Shown in pieces: positions 8,469 through 16,541 of a stretch of DNA of 64,000 nt. This DNA is from Paenibacillus darwinianus. GTDB lineage: Bacteria; Bacillota; Bacilli; Paenibacillales; Paenibacillaceae. Each line of letters opens with the position of its first letter. The stretch's first letter is position 1. The notes beneath the pieces are model-generated. The model did not search any database. It was not told the DNA's origin and was given only the letters and a program-made list of their open reading frames with translations. The stretch lies in NCBI RefSeq assembly GCF_000598065.1, contig NZ_KK082171.1, positions 1 through 64,000 of the forward strand, written 5' to 3'. A program made the translations under genes and the position numbers.

Positions 8469-9509
8469 TTGAAAAAGGCAGATATCAACAGCATCGAAGT
8501 AGCCCGCCTGGCCGGCGTATCCAGAAGCACAGTCAGCAGAGTCATCAACAATTACGCCAACGTTCCGAATGAAACGCGTGAGAAAGTCATGAAAGTCATC
8601 CAGCAGTATAACTACTTCCCCAATGTTTCCGCTCAGGTGCTTGCAGGGAAACGGGCGCGTACGATCGGCCTGTTCCTGATTGCGCCGGGACATGTATCCA
8701 GCGATATTCTGACGAACATGCTGATCGTAAGTGTAATTGAACATGCCTCCGCTTGCGGTTACTACGTGCTGACCCATATCATCCGGGACGCGAAGGATAC
8801 CGAAACGGTCAAGAATGTAAAGGAGATTTTTTTCCAGCGACGGATTGACGGAGGCATCTTCATCGGCGCTGCCAATCATGAGCCGTTCATCGAGGAGCTC
8901 GTTGCCGAAGGCTTCATCGTCGGCGTAGTGGATCAGGAACATCCGGAGATTCCGCAATCCAACCGGATTGTCGCCAATTTCAACAACGATTCCGGTATGA
9001 AGCAAGCTGTCGCTTATCTGGCGGGACTCGGCCATACGAGGATCGGCGTGATCAACGGGGATATGAACCGCTTATCCGGCCCGACGAAATACGAGGGCTT
9101 CCTGAAAGCGATGCAATTGTGCGGTTTGCAAGTCAATCGAGACTGGGTGCTGGAGGGCAGCTTTCATGAAGAAAGCGGGTATGAGGCGATTCATACTTTT
9201 CTTCGTATACAAGGAGAACGGCCTACGGCGATCATAGCCGCCAACGACAGCGTAGCGTTCGGTGCGATCCGGGCGTTGAAGGAACACGGATTGCAGGTGC
9301 CTGAACACATATCCGTCATCGGCTTTGACGATCATGCGCTCAGTGAGAAGCACCATCCCGCCCTCACGACGATCCGGGTCGATTTCAGCGACATGCTCAA
9401 GCAGCTCACCACGATCCTGATCGCCAAAATCGAAAAGCCGAGTTCCGATATAAGAGAAATCACGCTGGATTGCTGTCTTGTGATTCGGGAATCGTGCCGA
9501 AGAGTGTAA
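8469..9509 (+). CDS. LacI-family transcriptional repressor
   Basis: The 346-residue DNA-binding regulator has a helix-turn-helix at the N-terminus (SIEVARLAGVSRSTVSRVINN, about residues 7-27), a hinge helix (NYFPNVSAQVLAGKR) and a periplasmic-binding-protein-like effector domain ending with the typical ISVIGFDDHALSEKHHPALTTIRV. The TTG start at 8469 follows AAAGAGG at ten bases. It lies divergent from the isomerase gene and just before the SBP-permease operon. Three near-identical operators sit in the promoters of all three units, so this is very probably the local repressor. The effector should be the imported sugar or an intermediate. No strong terminator separates it from the next gene, but 265 bases and a separate promoter do. 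Confidence 0.92.
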   Translation: MKKADINSIEVARLAGVSRSTVSRVINNYANVPNETREKVMKVIQQYNYFPNVSAQVLAGKRARTIGLFLIAPGHVSSDILTNMLIVSVIEHASACGYYVLTHIIRDAKDTETVKNVKEIFFQRRIDGGIFIGAANHEPFIEELVAEGFIVGVVDQEHPEIPQSNRIVANFNNDSGMKQAVAYLAGLGHTRIGVINGDMNRLSGPTKYEGFLKAMQLCGLQVNRDWVLEGSFHEESGYEAIHTFLRIQGERPTAIIAANDSVAFGAIRALKEHGLQVPEHISVIGFDDHALSEKHHPALTTIRVDFSDMLKQLTTILIAKIEKPSSDIREITLDCCLVIRESCRRV

Positions 9510-9638
9510 AGGAAAAAAATTTTTATACTGTATCAGAAAGTATAAGAGTTTTGCGCGAAGCAGCAAAGTCACACTTTCTCGATCGGCGATAAAAACTTCC
9601 TTGCTTACGAAGTGGATTGCTCCGCAATCAATGATTAA

Positions 9639-9668
9639 TTGACTTGTATAAACGCGCGTTCATTTAAT
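9639..9668 (+). promoter_or_regulatory. Promoter with LacI-family operator O3 (transport operon)
   Basis: TTGACT at 9639-9644 and TTTAAT at 9663-9668, 18-base spacer. ATAAACGCGCGTTCAT at 9648-9663 lies in the spacer and differs from the perfect palindrome O1 at a single base. Repressor binding would block RNA polymerase directly. Confidence 0.75.
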
Positions 9669-9687
9669 CGTGGAAGGGGGAATTTCT

Positions 9688-9693
9688 ATGTAG
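9688..9693 (+). other. Minimal start-stop element in the operon leader
   Basis: ATG directly followed by TAG, nine bases after a strong GAAGGGGGA site (9673-9681). The context is nearly the same as that of the true GTG start 87 bases downstream. It may be a ribosome-stalling leader or a chance duplicate of the start region. Confidence 0.35.
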
Positions 9694-9774
9694 TTCGCGT
9701 CGGGTTCCGGGAAGGGTGAAAGTCGTATGTTGCGCACCGCAACTGACTATTACTTTTATCAAGGGGGATTTTCC

Positions 9775-11136
9775 GTGAAAAAAGGATGGACGGCATTAGT
9801 CGGCATGATGCTTTCCCTAACGCTGGTGATTACGGCCTGCTCGAGCGGCTCCGATCAAAGTGCCGGCGGCGGCAATTCGGAGAACGCTTCGGCCGACGCT
9901 GTGGCGGCAGAGGACCAAGGCGGCGAAATCAATTACTGGTATCCTTGGGGCGGCGATTCGGAGAAATGGGACAAATGGCGGATGGAGGAATTCGGAAAGA
10001 AGAACCCGGGCTATAAGATCAATGCCACATATGTTCCGCCGGACGGCGGCCTGACGAACGGTAAGCTTGTATCTGCCATTTCGGGCAAGAATCCACCCGA
10101 TGTGGTTATCTCTTCCGAATATGCAAGCGCTTACTCCTTGGCGGCGCAGGGGGCGCTCGAGCCGCTGGACGAGTACCTCGCCGCACTGGACTTCCAAGAG
10201 TCCGACGTTCTGTCTTCTTTCCTGCCGCTGATGAAATATAAGGACACCACGTACCTGTACCCCCAAGATTCCAACGTAAACCTGCTTTACTATAATGTGA
10301 AAATGTTCGAGGAAGCGGGACTGGACCCGGATAATCCGCCGAAAACAATTGAAGAGCTGGACGCTGCAGCGGAGAAGCTGGCGAAGGTGAACGGCAGCAG
10401 CATCGACCGCTTGGGCTTCATTCCGTGGATCGATGCCGGCGACGACGCGTTTCTGTGGGGATGGATCTTCGGCGCTAATTTCATCGATGAAGCGACCGGC
10501 GCCGTCAAGCTGAATGACGACAGCCTGGCCAATTTGTACAACTGGATGAACAAGTATGCCCGAAAATACAATCCGGAGAAAATCAAATCGTTCACGTCCG
10601 GCTTCGGCGGCGCATTCTCGCCGGATCACCCTTTCTTCACGGGTAAAGTGGCCATGACCGTGAACGGCAACTGGTTCGCCAACGCGCTGAAAATTTACGC
10701 GCCGGACCTGGAGTACCGTGTAGCGGCCATTCCGTTCCCGGTAGGCGGACGCGAGAAAGCCACGACGTTCGGCACCAACGTGTTCATGATTCCGAAAGGC
10801 GCGAAAAATCCGCGGAATGCGATGAAATTCATCATGTTTGCCGGCCAGCCGGAGATTCTGGCTGACAACATCAACACCTGGCGGTCCATCTCCATCTACA
10901 CGAAGCCAAGCGATGCGATCAAATGGAATAAAGAGAACGATCCCGTATACAAAGTCGTACGTGAGGTCGCAGCGTCGCCGAACTCCGGACACCCTGCGCT
11001 TACTCCGGTTGCCAAGGAAATGTCCAATGAATTGAAGCTGCTGCGCGATAACGTCATCTATAACAACAAAGATCCGAAGCTGCTGCTCGAGGATGCGGAG
11101 AAGAAGCTTCAAACGGCGCTGGACAAAAAGAAATAA
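9775..11136 (+). CDS. ABC sugar-binding lipoprotein of the LacI-controlled operon
   Basis: The 453-residue type-1 solute-binding protein has its signal peptide up to the lipobox VITAC, with the anchored cysteine at residue 22, then a Ser/Gly/Ala linker. The mature part begins GGEINYWYPWGGDSEKWDKW and includes KYKDTTYLYPQDSNVNLLYYN and GKVAMTVNGNWFANALKIY, regular UgpB/MalE-class features. I start it at GTG 9775, which has AAGGGGGA six bases upstream. An in-frame ATG 48 bases earlier lacks a ribosome site and would put 16 non-signal residues in front. It is the first gene of an operon with two permeases, two VOC proteins and an SDR. A 12-bp hairpin after the stop could protect this message and give more binding protein than permease. 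Confidence 0.93.
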   Translation: MKKGWTALVGMMLSLTLVITACSSGSDQSAGGGNSENASADAVAAEDQGGEINYWYPWGGDSEKWDKWRMEEFGKKNPGYKINATYVPPDGGLTNGKLVSAISGKNPPDVVISSEYASAYSLAAQGALEPLDEYLAALDFQESDVLSSFLPLMKYKDTTYLYPQDSNVNLLYYNVKMFEEAGLDPDNPPKTIEELDAAAEKLAKVNGSSIDRLGFIPWIDAGDDAFLWGWIFGANFIDEATGAVKLNDDSLANLYNWMNKYARKYNPEKIKSFTSGFGGAFSPDHPFFTGKVAMTVNGNWFANALKIYAPDLEYRVAAIPFPVGGREKATTFGTNVFMIPKGAKNPRNAMKFIMFAGQPEILADNINTWRSISIYTKPSDAIKWNKENDPVYKVVREVAASPNSGHPALTPVAKEMSNELKLLRDNVIYNNKDPKLLLEDAEKKLQTALDKKK

Positions 11137-11151
11137 TCGTGCCTGAACCGT

Positions 11152-11198
11152 CCGCGGCAGGACTGAGCCTGTGACGAAGAAGACTCGTCCTGTCGCGG
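11152..11198 (+). other. Intercistronic stem-loop between binding-protein and permease genes
   Basis: Arms 11152-11163 and 11187-11198 pair over 12 bp with one mismatch. No T-run follows, so it is more likely an mRNA-stabilising or attenuating hairpin than a full terminator. Confidence 0.55.
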
Positions 11199-11255
11199 CC
11201 AACGAATCGGTATGGCGTATCCGGTCAGTCAATCGTTATGAGGTGGTGAATTGGT

Positions 11256-12146
11256 TTGAGAAGTTCTCCTTCAACCGTGCAGGTCATGCCGGCGGCTCCC
11301 TCGAGGGTGCGGTCCAAGAAGCTGATGGAACGATTGGAGCTTGCCGCCGTTTACATCATCCTCGGCTTGACGGCGCTGGCTTTTATCATCCCTTTCCTGT
11401 GGCTGGTGTCCGGCTCGCTCAAGAGCAGCAGCGAGTTGTTCGCCAATCCGCCGGTCTGGCTTCCGAGCAAGCCGCAATGGACCAATTTTACGACAGCCTT
11501 CAGTGAATTTCCGTTTCTGCTCTATTTGCGCAACACACTGACGATTGCAGGATTCGGCATTATAGGCGCCGTTTTATCCAATACGTTGATTGCCTACGGT
11601 TTCTCGCGGGTGGAGTGGAAGGGCCGGGACGGCGCATTCGTTCTGGTGCTCGCGACGATGATGCTGCCGTTCCAGGTTACGATGATTCCGCTTTTCATCA
11701 TGTTCCAGAAGCTGGGCTGGATCGGAACGTTTCTTCCGCTCATTGTTCCCGTGTTTTTCGGAAACCCGTTCTTTATCTTTCTGTTGCGCCAATTTTTCCA
11801 AGGCATACCCAAGGAGCTGTCCCAATCCGCAAAGGTCGATGGGGCAAGCGAGTTTCGCATTTACTGGCAGATGATTCTGCCGTTATCGCTGCCGGTCATC
11901 ACAACGGTCATGATCTTCTCCTTCATCGGCTCCTGGGGCGATTTCATCGGGCCGCTTGTGTTTCTGAGCGATAACAAGCTTTATACGCTGTCGCTCGGCA
12001 TCCAGCAGATCATGTCGGTGAATGATCCCCGCTGGCCGCTGCTTATGGCGGTAGGCGTGAGCATGACACTGCCGGTATTGATGATCTTTTTTGTCCTCCA
12101 GAAATATTTCATCCAAGGGATCGCCTTCTCGGGGATCAAAGGTTAG
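11256..12146 (+). CDS. Carbohydrate ABC permease, MalG type
   Basis: A 296-residue inner-membrane subunit with about six transmembrane helices (first at about residues 28-50). The cytoplasmic EAA-type coupling loop near residue 187 reads SQSAKVDGASEFRIYWQMILP. The C-terminus, FVLQKYFIQGIAFSGIKG, is typical of MalG-class permeases. It starts at TTG 11256, six bases after AGGTGGTGA. It forms the channel with the MalF-type subunit encoded next; here the MalG gene unusually precedes the MalF gene. No ATPase gene is present nearby. Confidence 0.9.
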   Translation: MRSSPSTVQVMPAAPSRVRSKKLMERLELAAVYIILGLTALAFIIPFLWLVSGSLKSSSELFANPPVWLPSKPQWTNFTTAFSEFPFLLYLRNTLTIAGFGIIGAVLSNTLIAYGFSRVEWKGRDGAFVLVLATMMLPFQVTMIPLFIMFQKLGWIGTFLPLIVPVFFGNPFFIFLLRQFFQGIPKELSQSAKVDGASEFRIYWQMILPLSLPVITTVMIFSFIGSWGDFIGPLVFLSDNKLYTLSLGIQQIMSVNDPRWPLLMAVGVSMTLPVLMIFFVLQKYFIQGIAFSGIKG

Positions 12147-12157
12147 GGGGTGCGCAG

Positions 12158-13027
12158 ATGAGAAAAAATATACGGACCGGCGTGCTCTTTATTTCCCCTT
12201 GGATTGTCGGATTCCTGTTGTTCACGGCTTACCCGCTTGCAAGCTCGTTTTATTATTCGCTGACCGACTACGACATCATCAATCCGCCGGTGTTTGTCGG
12301 ACTGGAGAACTATAACACGCTCTTTACCGGTGATGACCTGTTTTATAAAGTATTGAAGAACACCCTGTACATGGTTTTTGTCGGCCTCACGGTCATTACG
12401 GCCTGTACCGTGTTCATCTCGATTCTTCTCAACAACAAGAAAGTTAAAGGCATGGCTTTCTTCCGGGTCGTTTTCTTCCTGCCGACGCTGGTTCCGCTCG
12501 TCATCCTGTCGATTCTATGGGTATGGGTGCTGCAGCCGGATTCCGGTATCGTGAACACACTGCTCGGCTGGATCGATATCGACGGTCCCGGCTGGTTCTC
12601 CAGTCCGGCGTGGGCCAAGCCGGCTTTTATTCTCATGGGATTATGGGGTGCCGGCGGATCGATTATCATCTACCTCGCGGGACTGCAGGGCATACCGGAA
12701 TCGCTGTACGAAGCGGCGTCGATCGACGGCGCGAATTCGCTGCAAAAAATTTTATCCGTCACACTGCCCATGCTGCGTCCGGTCATATTGTTCAATGTCA
12801 TCACCGGAATCATCGGCACGTTCCAATCGTTCGCGGAGTCTTTCATCATCACACAGGGCGGACCGGACGGGGCAACCATGTTCTACTCTTTGTACCTGTA
12901 CCAAAATGCCTTCCAATATGCGAAGATGGGCTACGCTTCCGCCATGGCCTGGGTACTGCTGCTCATCGCGCTGACCTTCACGCTGATTCTGTTCAAGGTT
13001 TCCGACCGCTGGGGCAACAACGATTAA
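12158..13027 (+). CDS. Carbohydrate ABC permease, MalF type
   Basis: A 289-residue membrane subunit that starts MRKNIRTGVLFISPWIVGFLLFTAYP, a canonical MalF/UgpA N-terminus. About six helices follow, with the EAA loop near residue 185 (EAASIDGANSLQKILSVTLPML) and a conserved late segment TQGGPDGATMFYSLYLYQNAF. The ATG at 12158 follows AGGGGG, eleven bases after the MalG stop. With the preceding permease and the binding protein at 9775 it makes a complete importer apart from the ATPase. Confidence 0.92.
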   Translation: MRKNIRTGVLFISPWIVGFLLFTAYPLASSFYYSLTDYDIINPPVFVGLENYNTLFTGDDLFYKVLKNTLYMVFVGLTVITACTVFISILLNNKKVKGMAFFRVVFFLPTLVPLVILSILWVWVLQPDSGIVNTLLGWIDIDGPGWFSSPAWAKPAFILMGLWGAGGSIIIYLAGLQGIPESLYEAASIDGANSLQKILSVTLPMLRPVILFNVITGIIGTFQSFAESFIITQGGPDGATMFYSLYLYQNAFQYAKMGYASAMAWVLLLIALTFTLILFKVSDRWGNND

Positions 13028-13063
13028 CGATAAACACTATAAGCCGAAAGGATGTTATCAACT

Positions 13064-13513
13064 ATGGCAGGTCTGTTGGGCAATAACGTCATCACGCAAA
13101 TCGGGATTCTCGTCAACGATATCGACAAGGTAAGCCAGGCATACGCCGATTTCTTCGGTGTCGCCAAGCCGGAAGCGATGATCACCGATACGGTCGACAA
13201 GGCGCAAACCGAATATAACGGCGCTCCCAGCGAAGCCCGGGCGAAGCTCGCATTTTTTGATATGGGTTCACTGCAGTTGGAGCTGATTGAGCCGGACCGG
13301 TATCCTAGCACGTGGCGCGATTATCTGAACGAGCATGGCGAAGGGCCGCACCATATTGCGTTCGTGATTGAGGGCATGAAGGAGAAGGTTACGCTGCTGG
13401 AGAGCAAAGGGTTCCCGCTGCAGCAGAAAGGCGAATATACCGGCGGCCGGTATGCCTATATCGATACCTTCCAAGCGCTGAAGGTGCTGGTCGAGCTGCT
13501 TGAAAACGACTAA
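13064..13513 (+). CDS. VOC-superfamily metalloenzyme (glyoxalase / methylmalonyl-CoA epimerase like)
   Basis: A 149-residue protein with the two beta-alpha-beta-beta-beta units of the VOC fold: TQIGILVNDIDKVSQAYADFFGV, a central acidic strand LQLELIEP, then GPHHIAFVIEGMKEKVTLLESKGF and a final VLVELLE. The likely metal ligands are Gln/His at the strand starts and Glu in LELIEP and VELLE. ATG 13064 is preferred over the ATG twelve bases earlier, which lies inside the AAAGG ribosome site. It sits between permease and SDR genes in the LacI-controlled operon. Such enzymes isomerise, epimerise or cleave small oxo-compounds; the true reaction is unknown. Confidence 0.8.
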   Translation: MAGLLGNNVITQIGILVNDIDKVSQAYADFFGVAKPEAMITDTVDKAQTEYNGAPSEARAKLAFFDMGSLQLELIEPDRYPSTWRDYLNEHGEGPHHIAFVIEGMKEKVTLLESKGFPLQQKGEYTGGRYAYIDTFQALKVLVELLEND

Positions 13514-13595
13514 AAAAGCTTCAGGAGATCGGTCCGAACGGGATTGATCCTGGCTGACGCTTAAGCTGTCCCCCGCCGACAAAGGAGGAAACCTA

Positions 13596-14294
13596 TTGAA
13601 TCTGCTCATAACAGGCGCCAATCGCGGGCTGGGCTATGAGATTGCCGCCGAAGCGCTGGAGCGCGGCCATGCCGTGGTCGCGGGTGTGCGCAATCCCGGC
13701 GAAGCGAATCAGAAGCTGTCGGCACTTGCCGCCGCGCATGGAGAGCGGCTTGCCGTTGCGGAATTGGATGTGACGGACGAGGCGGGACTGTCCGCGCTGG
13801 CCTCCCGGATGAAGCGGGAGGGTAGGACGCTTGGGGCGATCGTCAATAACGCGGCGATCCTAACAGCCCGCAACACGCATATTGAGGACCTTAATATGGA
13901 TGATGTGGCGAGGACATTTGAGATTAATCTCTATGGTCCGATGAGGGTGGTCAAGCATTTTCTGCCGCTGTTAACGGAGAAGGATGGCGCGGTGATCAAT
14001 ATTTCCTCCGAAGCGGGCAGCATCACGAATGCCTATCCGGACGATTATCCGTACGCGATCTCCAAAACCGCGCTTAATATGTTCTCACAGCAGCTGCTGG
14101 CTTATGTGAAAGACCGGGGCATTCAGGTGCTGAGCATTCACCCCGGCTGGATGAAGACGGATATGGGCGGCGAGAATGCGCCGACCGATCCGCGCAGCAG
14201 CGCCCGCGGCATCGTCGACCAGATCGAACGGCGAATCGTTCCGGAGAGCCGTTTCCGGTTTGTCGATTATTTCGGCAAAGCAATGCCCATATGA
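13596..14294 (+). CDS. Short-chain dehydrogenase/reductase
   Basis: A 232-residue Rossmann-fold NAD(P)-dependent oxidoreductase. The dinucleotide motif TGANRGLG is at residues 6-13, the NNAAI motif follows mid-sequence, the catalytic Ser lies in INISSEAGS and the YxxxK pair in YAISK. Its size is usual for classical SDRs. TTG 13596 follows AAAGGAGGA at six bases. It lies in the same operon as the binding protein and permeases, between two VOC proteins. That suggests oxidation or reduction of a sugar or sugar derivative taken up by the transporter. The substrate is unknown. Confidence 0.85.
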   Translation: MNLLITGANRGLGYEIAAEALERGHAVVAGVRNPGEANQKLSALAAAHGERLAVAELDVTDEAGLSALASRMKREGRTLGAIVNNAAILTARNTHIEDLNMDDVARTFEINLYGPMRVVKHFLPLLTEKDGAVINISSEAGSITNAYPDDYPYAISKTALNMFSQQLLAYVKDRGIQVLSIHPGWMKTDMGGENAPTDPRSSARGIVDQIERRIVPESRFRFVDYFGKAMPI

Positions 14295-14330
14295 AGACCG
14301 CAGTCAAAACTCGTTCAGAGGAGAATGCCT

Positions 14331-14738
14331 ATGATCAAAGGTATTGCCCATAACGCCATCCGTGTTACGGATATGGGAAAATCGCTGCACTTTTACTGCG
14401 ACATCGCGGGGCTGACCAAAGCCTTCGAGATTCACGACGATAACGATAAGCCCTGGATCGTTTATTTGAAGGTAGCGGACGGACAATTCATCGAATTGTT
14501 CTATGGCGGCCGGCGCGAGTATGTCCAGCACCCGAGAAACGCGGGCTCCACCCACATTTGCTTCGAGGTGGACGATATCTTTACAACGGCCGATCGCCTC
14601 AAGCGGCATGGCTTCAAACTCGATATCGAGCCTATGCGCGGCAAGGATTATAACTATCCATGCTGGACCAAGGATCCTGACGGTTTTCCGATCGAATTCA
14701 TGCAGCTCGATCCGCGTTCGCCGCAAAGCAACAGCTGA
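14331..14738 (+). CDS. Second VOC-superfamily protein
   Basis: A 135-residue glyoxalase/dioxygenase-fold protein: GIAHNAIRVTDMGKSLHFYCDIAGL, then DGQFIELFYGG, GSTHICFEVDDIFTTADRLKRHGF and the closing DPDGFPIEFMQLD. Metal ligands are likely the His residues of GIAHNAI and GSTHICF and the Glu residues of FIELF and IEFMQ. ATG 14331 has AGAGGAG seven bases away; the ATG six bases upstream would overlap the ribosome site. It is the last gene of the operon, just before a strong terminator. It is only distantly similar to the VOC protein at 13064, so the pair is probably not a recent duplication. Confidence 0.8.
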   Translation: MIKGIAHNAIRVTDMGKSLHFYCDIAGLTKAFEIHDDNDKPWIVYLKVADGQFIELFYGGRREYVQHPRNAGSTHICFEVDDIFTTADRLKRHGFKLDIEPMRGKDYNYPCWTKDPDGFPIEFMQLDPRSPQSNS

Positions 14739-14769
14739 ATATCCGGTATTCCAAATGACACTGACATGG

Positions 14770-14811
14770 ACATGGCAAAAAACCTTGGAAAGGGTTTTTG
14801 CCATGTTTTTT
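14770..14811 (+). terminator. Terminator of the LacI-controlled operon
   Basis: A near-perfect 15-bp stem (14770-14784 with 14792-14806) followed by a T-run. Confidence 0.85.
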
Positions 14812-15134
14812 GGACATTAAGCCATTAATCTCTTTTCGGGCACCTCCTCTTCATGCGTGCTGATTTTCGCGATCTATCCATTTACCGGGAAAAAGTCGAT
14901 ATAATACTGCACTGGTATTCTGGTCTACTGTCAAGGCAGAAATCATTCAGAGTCTATGCTAACAAAAAAGTATTTCATTTACCTAACGTTATGTTGTAAA
15001 ATAACAATGGATGGCGATACATGTAAGATGAAATAGGCTTGATCAGATAGGAGCAGCTTGTGGCAGACGGCGCGGCAACGCAATTGCAGCATTTTACCTG
15101 CCCGTCGCTGCTTGGAGATTACAGGGGGACTAGG
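14812..15134. other. Intergenic region before the second LacI-family gene
   Basis: About 320 bases with no credible gene. TATAAT at 14900-14905 and TAAAAT at 14997-15002 are possible -10 boxes, both with weak -35 sequences. Confidence 0.3.
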
Positions 15135-16175
15135 ATGATGGCGATGAGGGGCAAAGTAACCGTACAGGAAATAGCCGATTTGGCGGGTGTGTCCAAATTT
15201 GCTGTTTCGAGGGCGTTATCCGGAAAATCGGGCGTCAGCGCGCAAACGCGGGAAATGATTCTTCGTGCGGCCGGACAGCTCGGGTATTTCAAGAACGAAC
15301 CCAAAAGCTTCACCAACGAACTGAACGAATACAGCGGCAAAAAAGTGTCGGGTACCGTCGTCGTATTGTTTCCGAATATCCGGTACCAGAACAACGAGTC
15401 GGTCTATTGGGGGCCGGTGTTCGACGGAATCTCCGCCCGCTTGAACCAGCGAGGCATGGATATTCTGACCCTGACGGAACCTTCAAGCGATCATGTATTC
15501 TCGCTGCTTAATCCGGACGCGATTCAGGGAATCATTACGGTCGGTACGATTTCGACGGCGATTCTGCTCGACATCAATCGGCTCAATATTCCGGTGGTCA
15601 TGGTGGATCATCAGGATCCGGCTTTCCATTGCGATACCGTCTTTACGGATAATTTCACATGCATGAAGGAATTGGTCACCAAGCTCGTCAGCAAAGGCTA
15701 TAAAGACTTTCAATTCGTCGGCGATATCGGGGACGCACAAAGCTTCTACGAGCGCTGGCTCGCGTTCAAATCGACACTGGAGCAATTCGGGATTTCGTAT
15801 CAGCCGATAGCAGAGCTTATCGGCCCGCCGGTGAGGGAAGTCCATGTCGTAATGGCGGATATCGCCGAAAAACAATTGCCGGAAGTGCTGGTCTGCGCGA
15901 ACGATATTAATGCGGCCGTCACGATTGAAACGCTGCAGAAAAGAGGCATAATGATCCCGGAGCGGTGTGCCGTTACGGGCTTTGACAATACATTCGATAC
16001 GCTGCCGATTCTGGCCACGGTGAACGTCAACAAGGAGCTGCTCGGCATGAGGGCCGTCGATCAAATGCTCTGGCGAATCGCAAACAAGGAGTCGAGCGTG
16101 GAGAAAAAGCTGATTTACGGCGATATCGTCATGCGTGAACAGCATTCTTTTCAGCTCACGGGATCAACACAATAG
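15135..16175 (+). CDS. LacI-family transcriptional regulator
   Basis: A 346-residue regulator. The helix-turn-helix near residues 8-28 (TVQEIADLAGVSKFAVSRALSG) is followed by TREMILRAAGQLGYF and a sugar-binding-protein-like domain with AVTGFDNTFDTLPILATVNV. The hinge region is longer and more polar than usual (KSFTNELNEYSGKKVSGTVVV). ATG 15135 has AGGGGG six bases upstream. The in-frame GTG 75 bases earlier would add 25 residues unlike any LacI N-terminus. It is followed by a terminator and then the binding protein at 16542, which has an inverted repeat AAGCG-TAAA-CGCTT in its leader (16441-16454) that may be this regulator's operator. Confidence 0.9.
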   Translation: MMAMRGKVTVQEIADLAGVSKFAVSRALSGKSGVSAQTREMILRAAGQLGYFKNEPKSFTNELNEYSGKKVSGTVVVLFPNIRYQNNESVYWGPVFDGISARLNQRGMDILTLTEPSSDHVFSLLNPDAIQGIITVGTISTAILLDINRLNIPVVMVDHQDPAFHCDTVFTDNFTCMKELVTKLVSKGYKDFQFVGDIGDAQSFYERWLAFKSTLEQFGISYQPIAELIGPPVREVHVVMADIAEKQLPEVLVCANDINAAVTIETLQKRGIMIPERCAVTGFDNTFDTLPILATVNVNKELLGMRAVDQMLWRIANKESSVEKKLIYGDIVMREQHSFQLTGSTQ

Positions 16176-16189
16176 CATCCCGATCAACG

Positions 16190-16226
16190 ACCGCCGGCCA
16201 TCGGATAAGATCCGGTGGTTTTTGTT
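16190..16226 (+). terminator. Terminator after LacI-family gene
   Basis: 8-bp stem with one wobble pair (16190-16197 with 16212-16219), then a T-rich stretch. Confidence 0.65.
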
Positions 16227-16282
16227 TTATTTATAAAGGCAAGTGTGAAATCGCTGATACTGCTGTGGGTCGATTCCGCGAT

Positions 16283-16319
16283 GAACATAACGAACATAAC
16301 GAAAATAACAAATAATAAC
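16283..16319 (+). repeat. Tandem 9-base repeats upstream of the promoter
   Basis: GAACATAAC, GAACATAAC, GAAAATAAC and the diverged AAATAATAAC follow head to tail and end about 40 bases before the -35 box at 16359. The position suits binding of an activator. There is no sign of a replication origin. Confidence 0.55.
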
Positions 16320-16358
16320 GAATTTAAAAAATAAAATAAAAATGTTAGTCAAAATCGA

Positions 16359-16454
16359 TTGACGATTTCTGAACTTGGATGGTAATATTAGCTTGTCATT
16401 GAGCAAAACAAAAATACTGGTGGTGATGTCATCCGTAAAGAAGCGTAAACGCTT
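16359..16454 (+). promoter_or_regulatory. Promoter and leader inverted repeat for the binding-protein gene
   Basis: TTGACG at 16359-16364, 18-base spacer, TAATAT at 16383-16388. In the leader, at 16441-16454, lies the inverted repeat AAGCG-TAAA-CGCTT, a LacI/CcpA-like operator shape. Confidence 0.55.
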
Positions 16455-16541
16455 TATCGTGGAATTCGACGGGGGTCAGACCCACAGAACGGTGCTTAAC
16501 GGGTAACAATCGCCCGCAAAATGAGAACTGGAGGTCAGACG

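Noticed and set aside
15060-15134. N-terminal extension of the LacI-family protein from GTG 15060
   Set aside because: The 25 extra residues do not resemble a LacI start, and the ATG at 15135 has a better placed ribosome site directly before the helix-turn-helix.
16283-16319. Tandem repeats as plasmid replication iterons
   Set aside because: Only three to four 9-base copies, next to a normal promoter, with no Rep gene; chromosomal gene content throughout.
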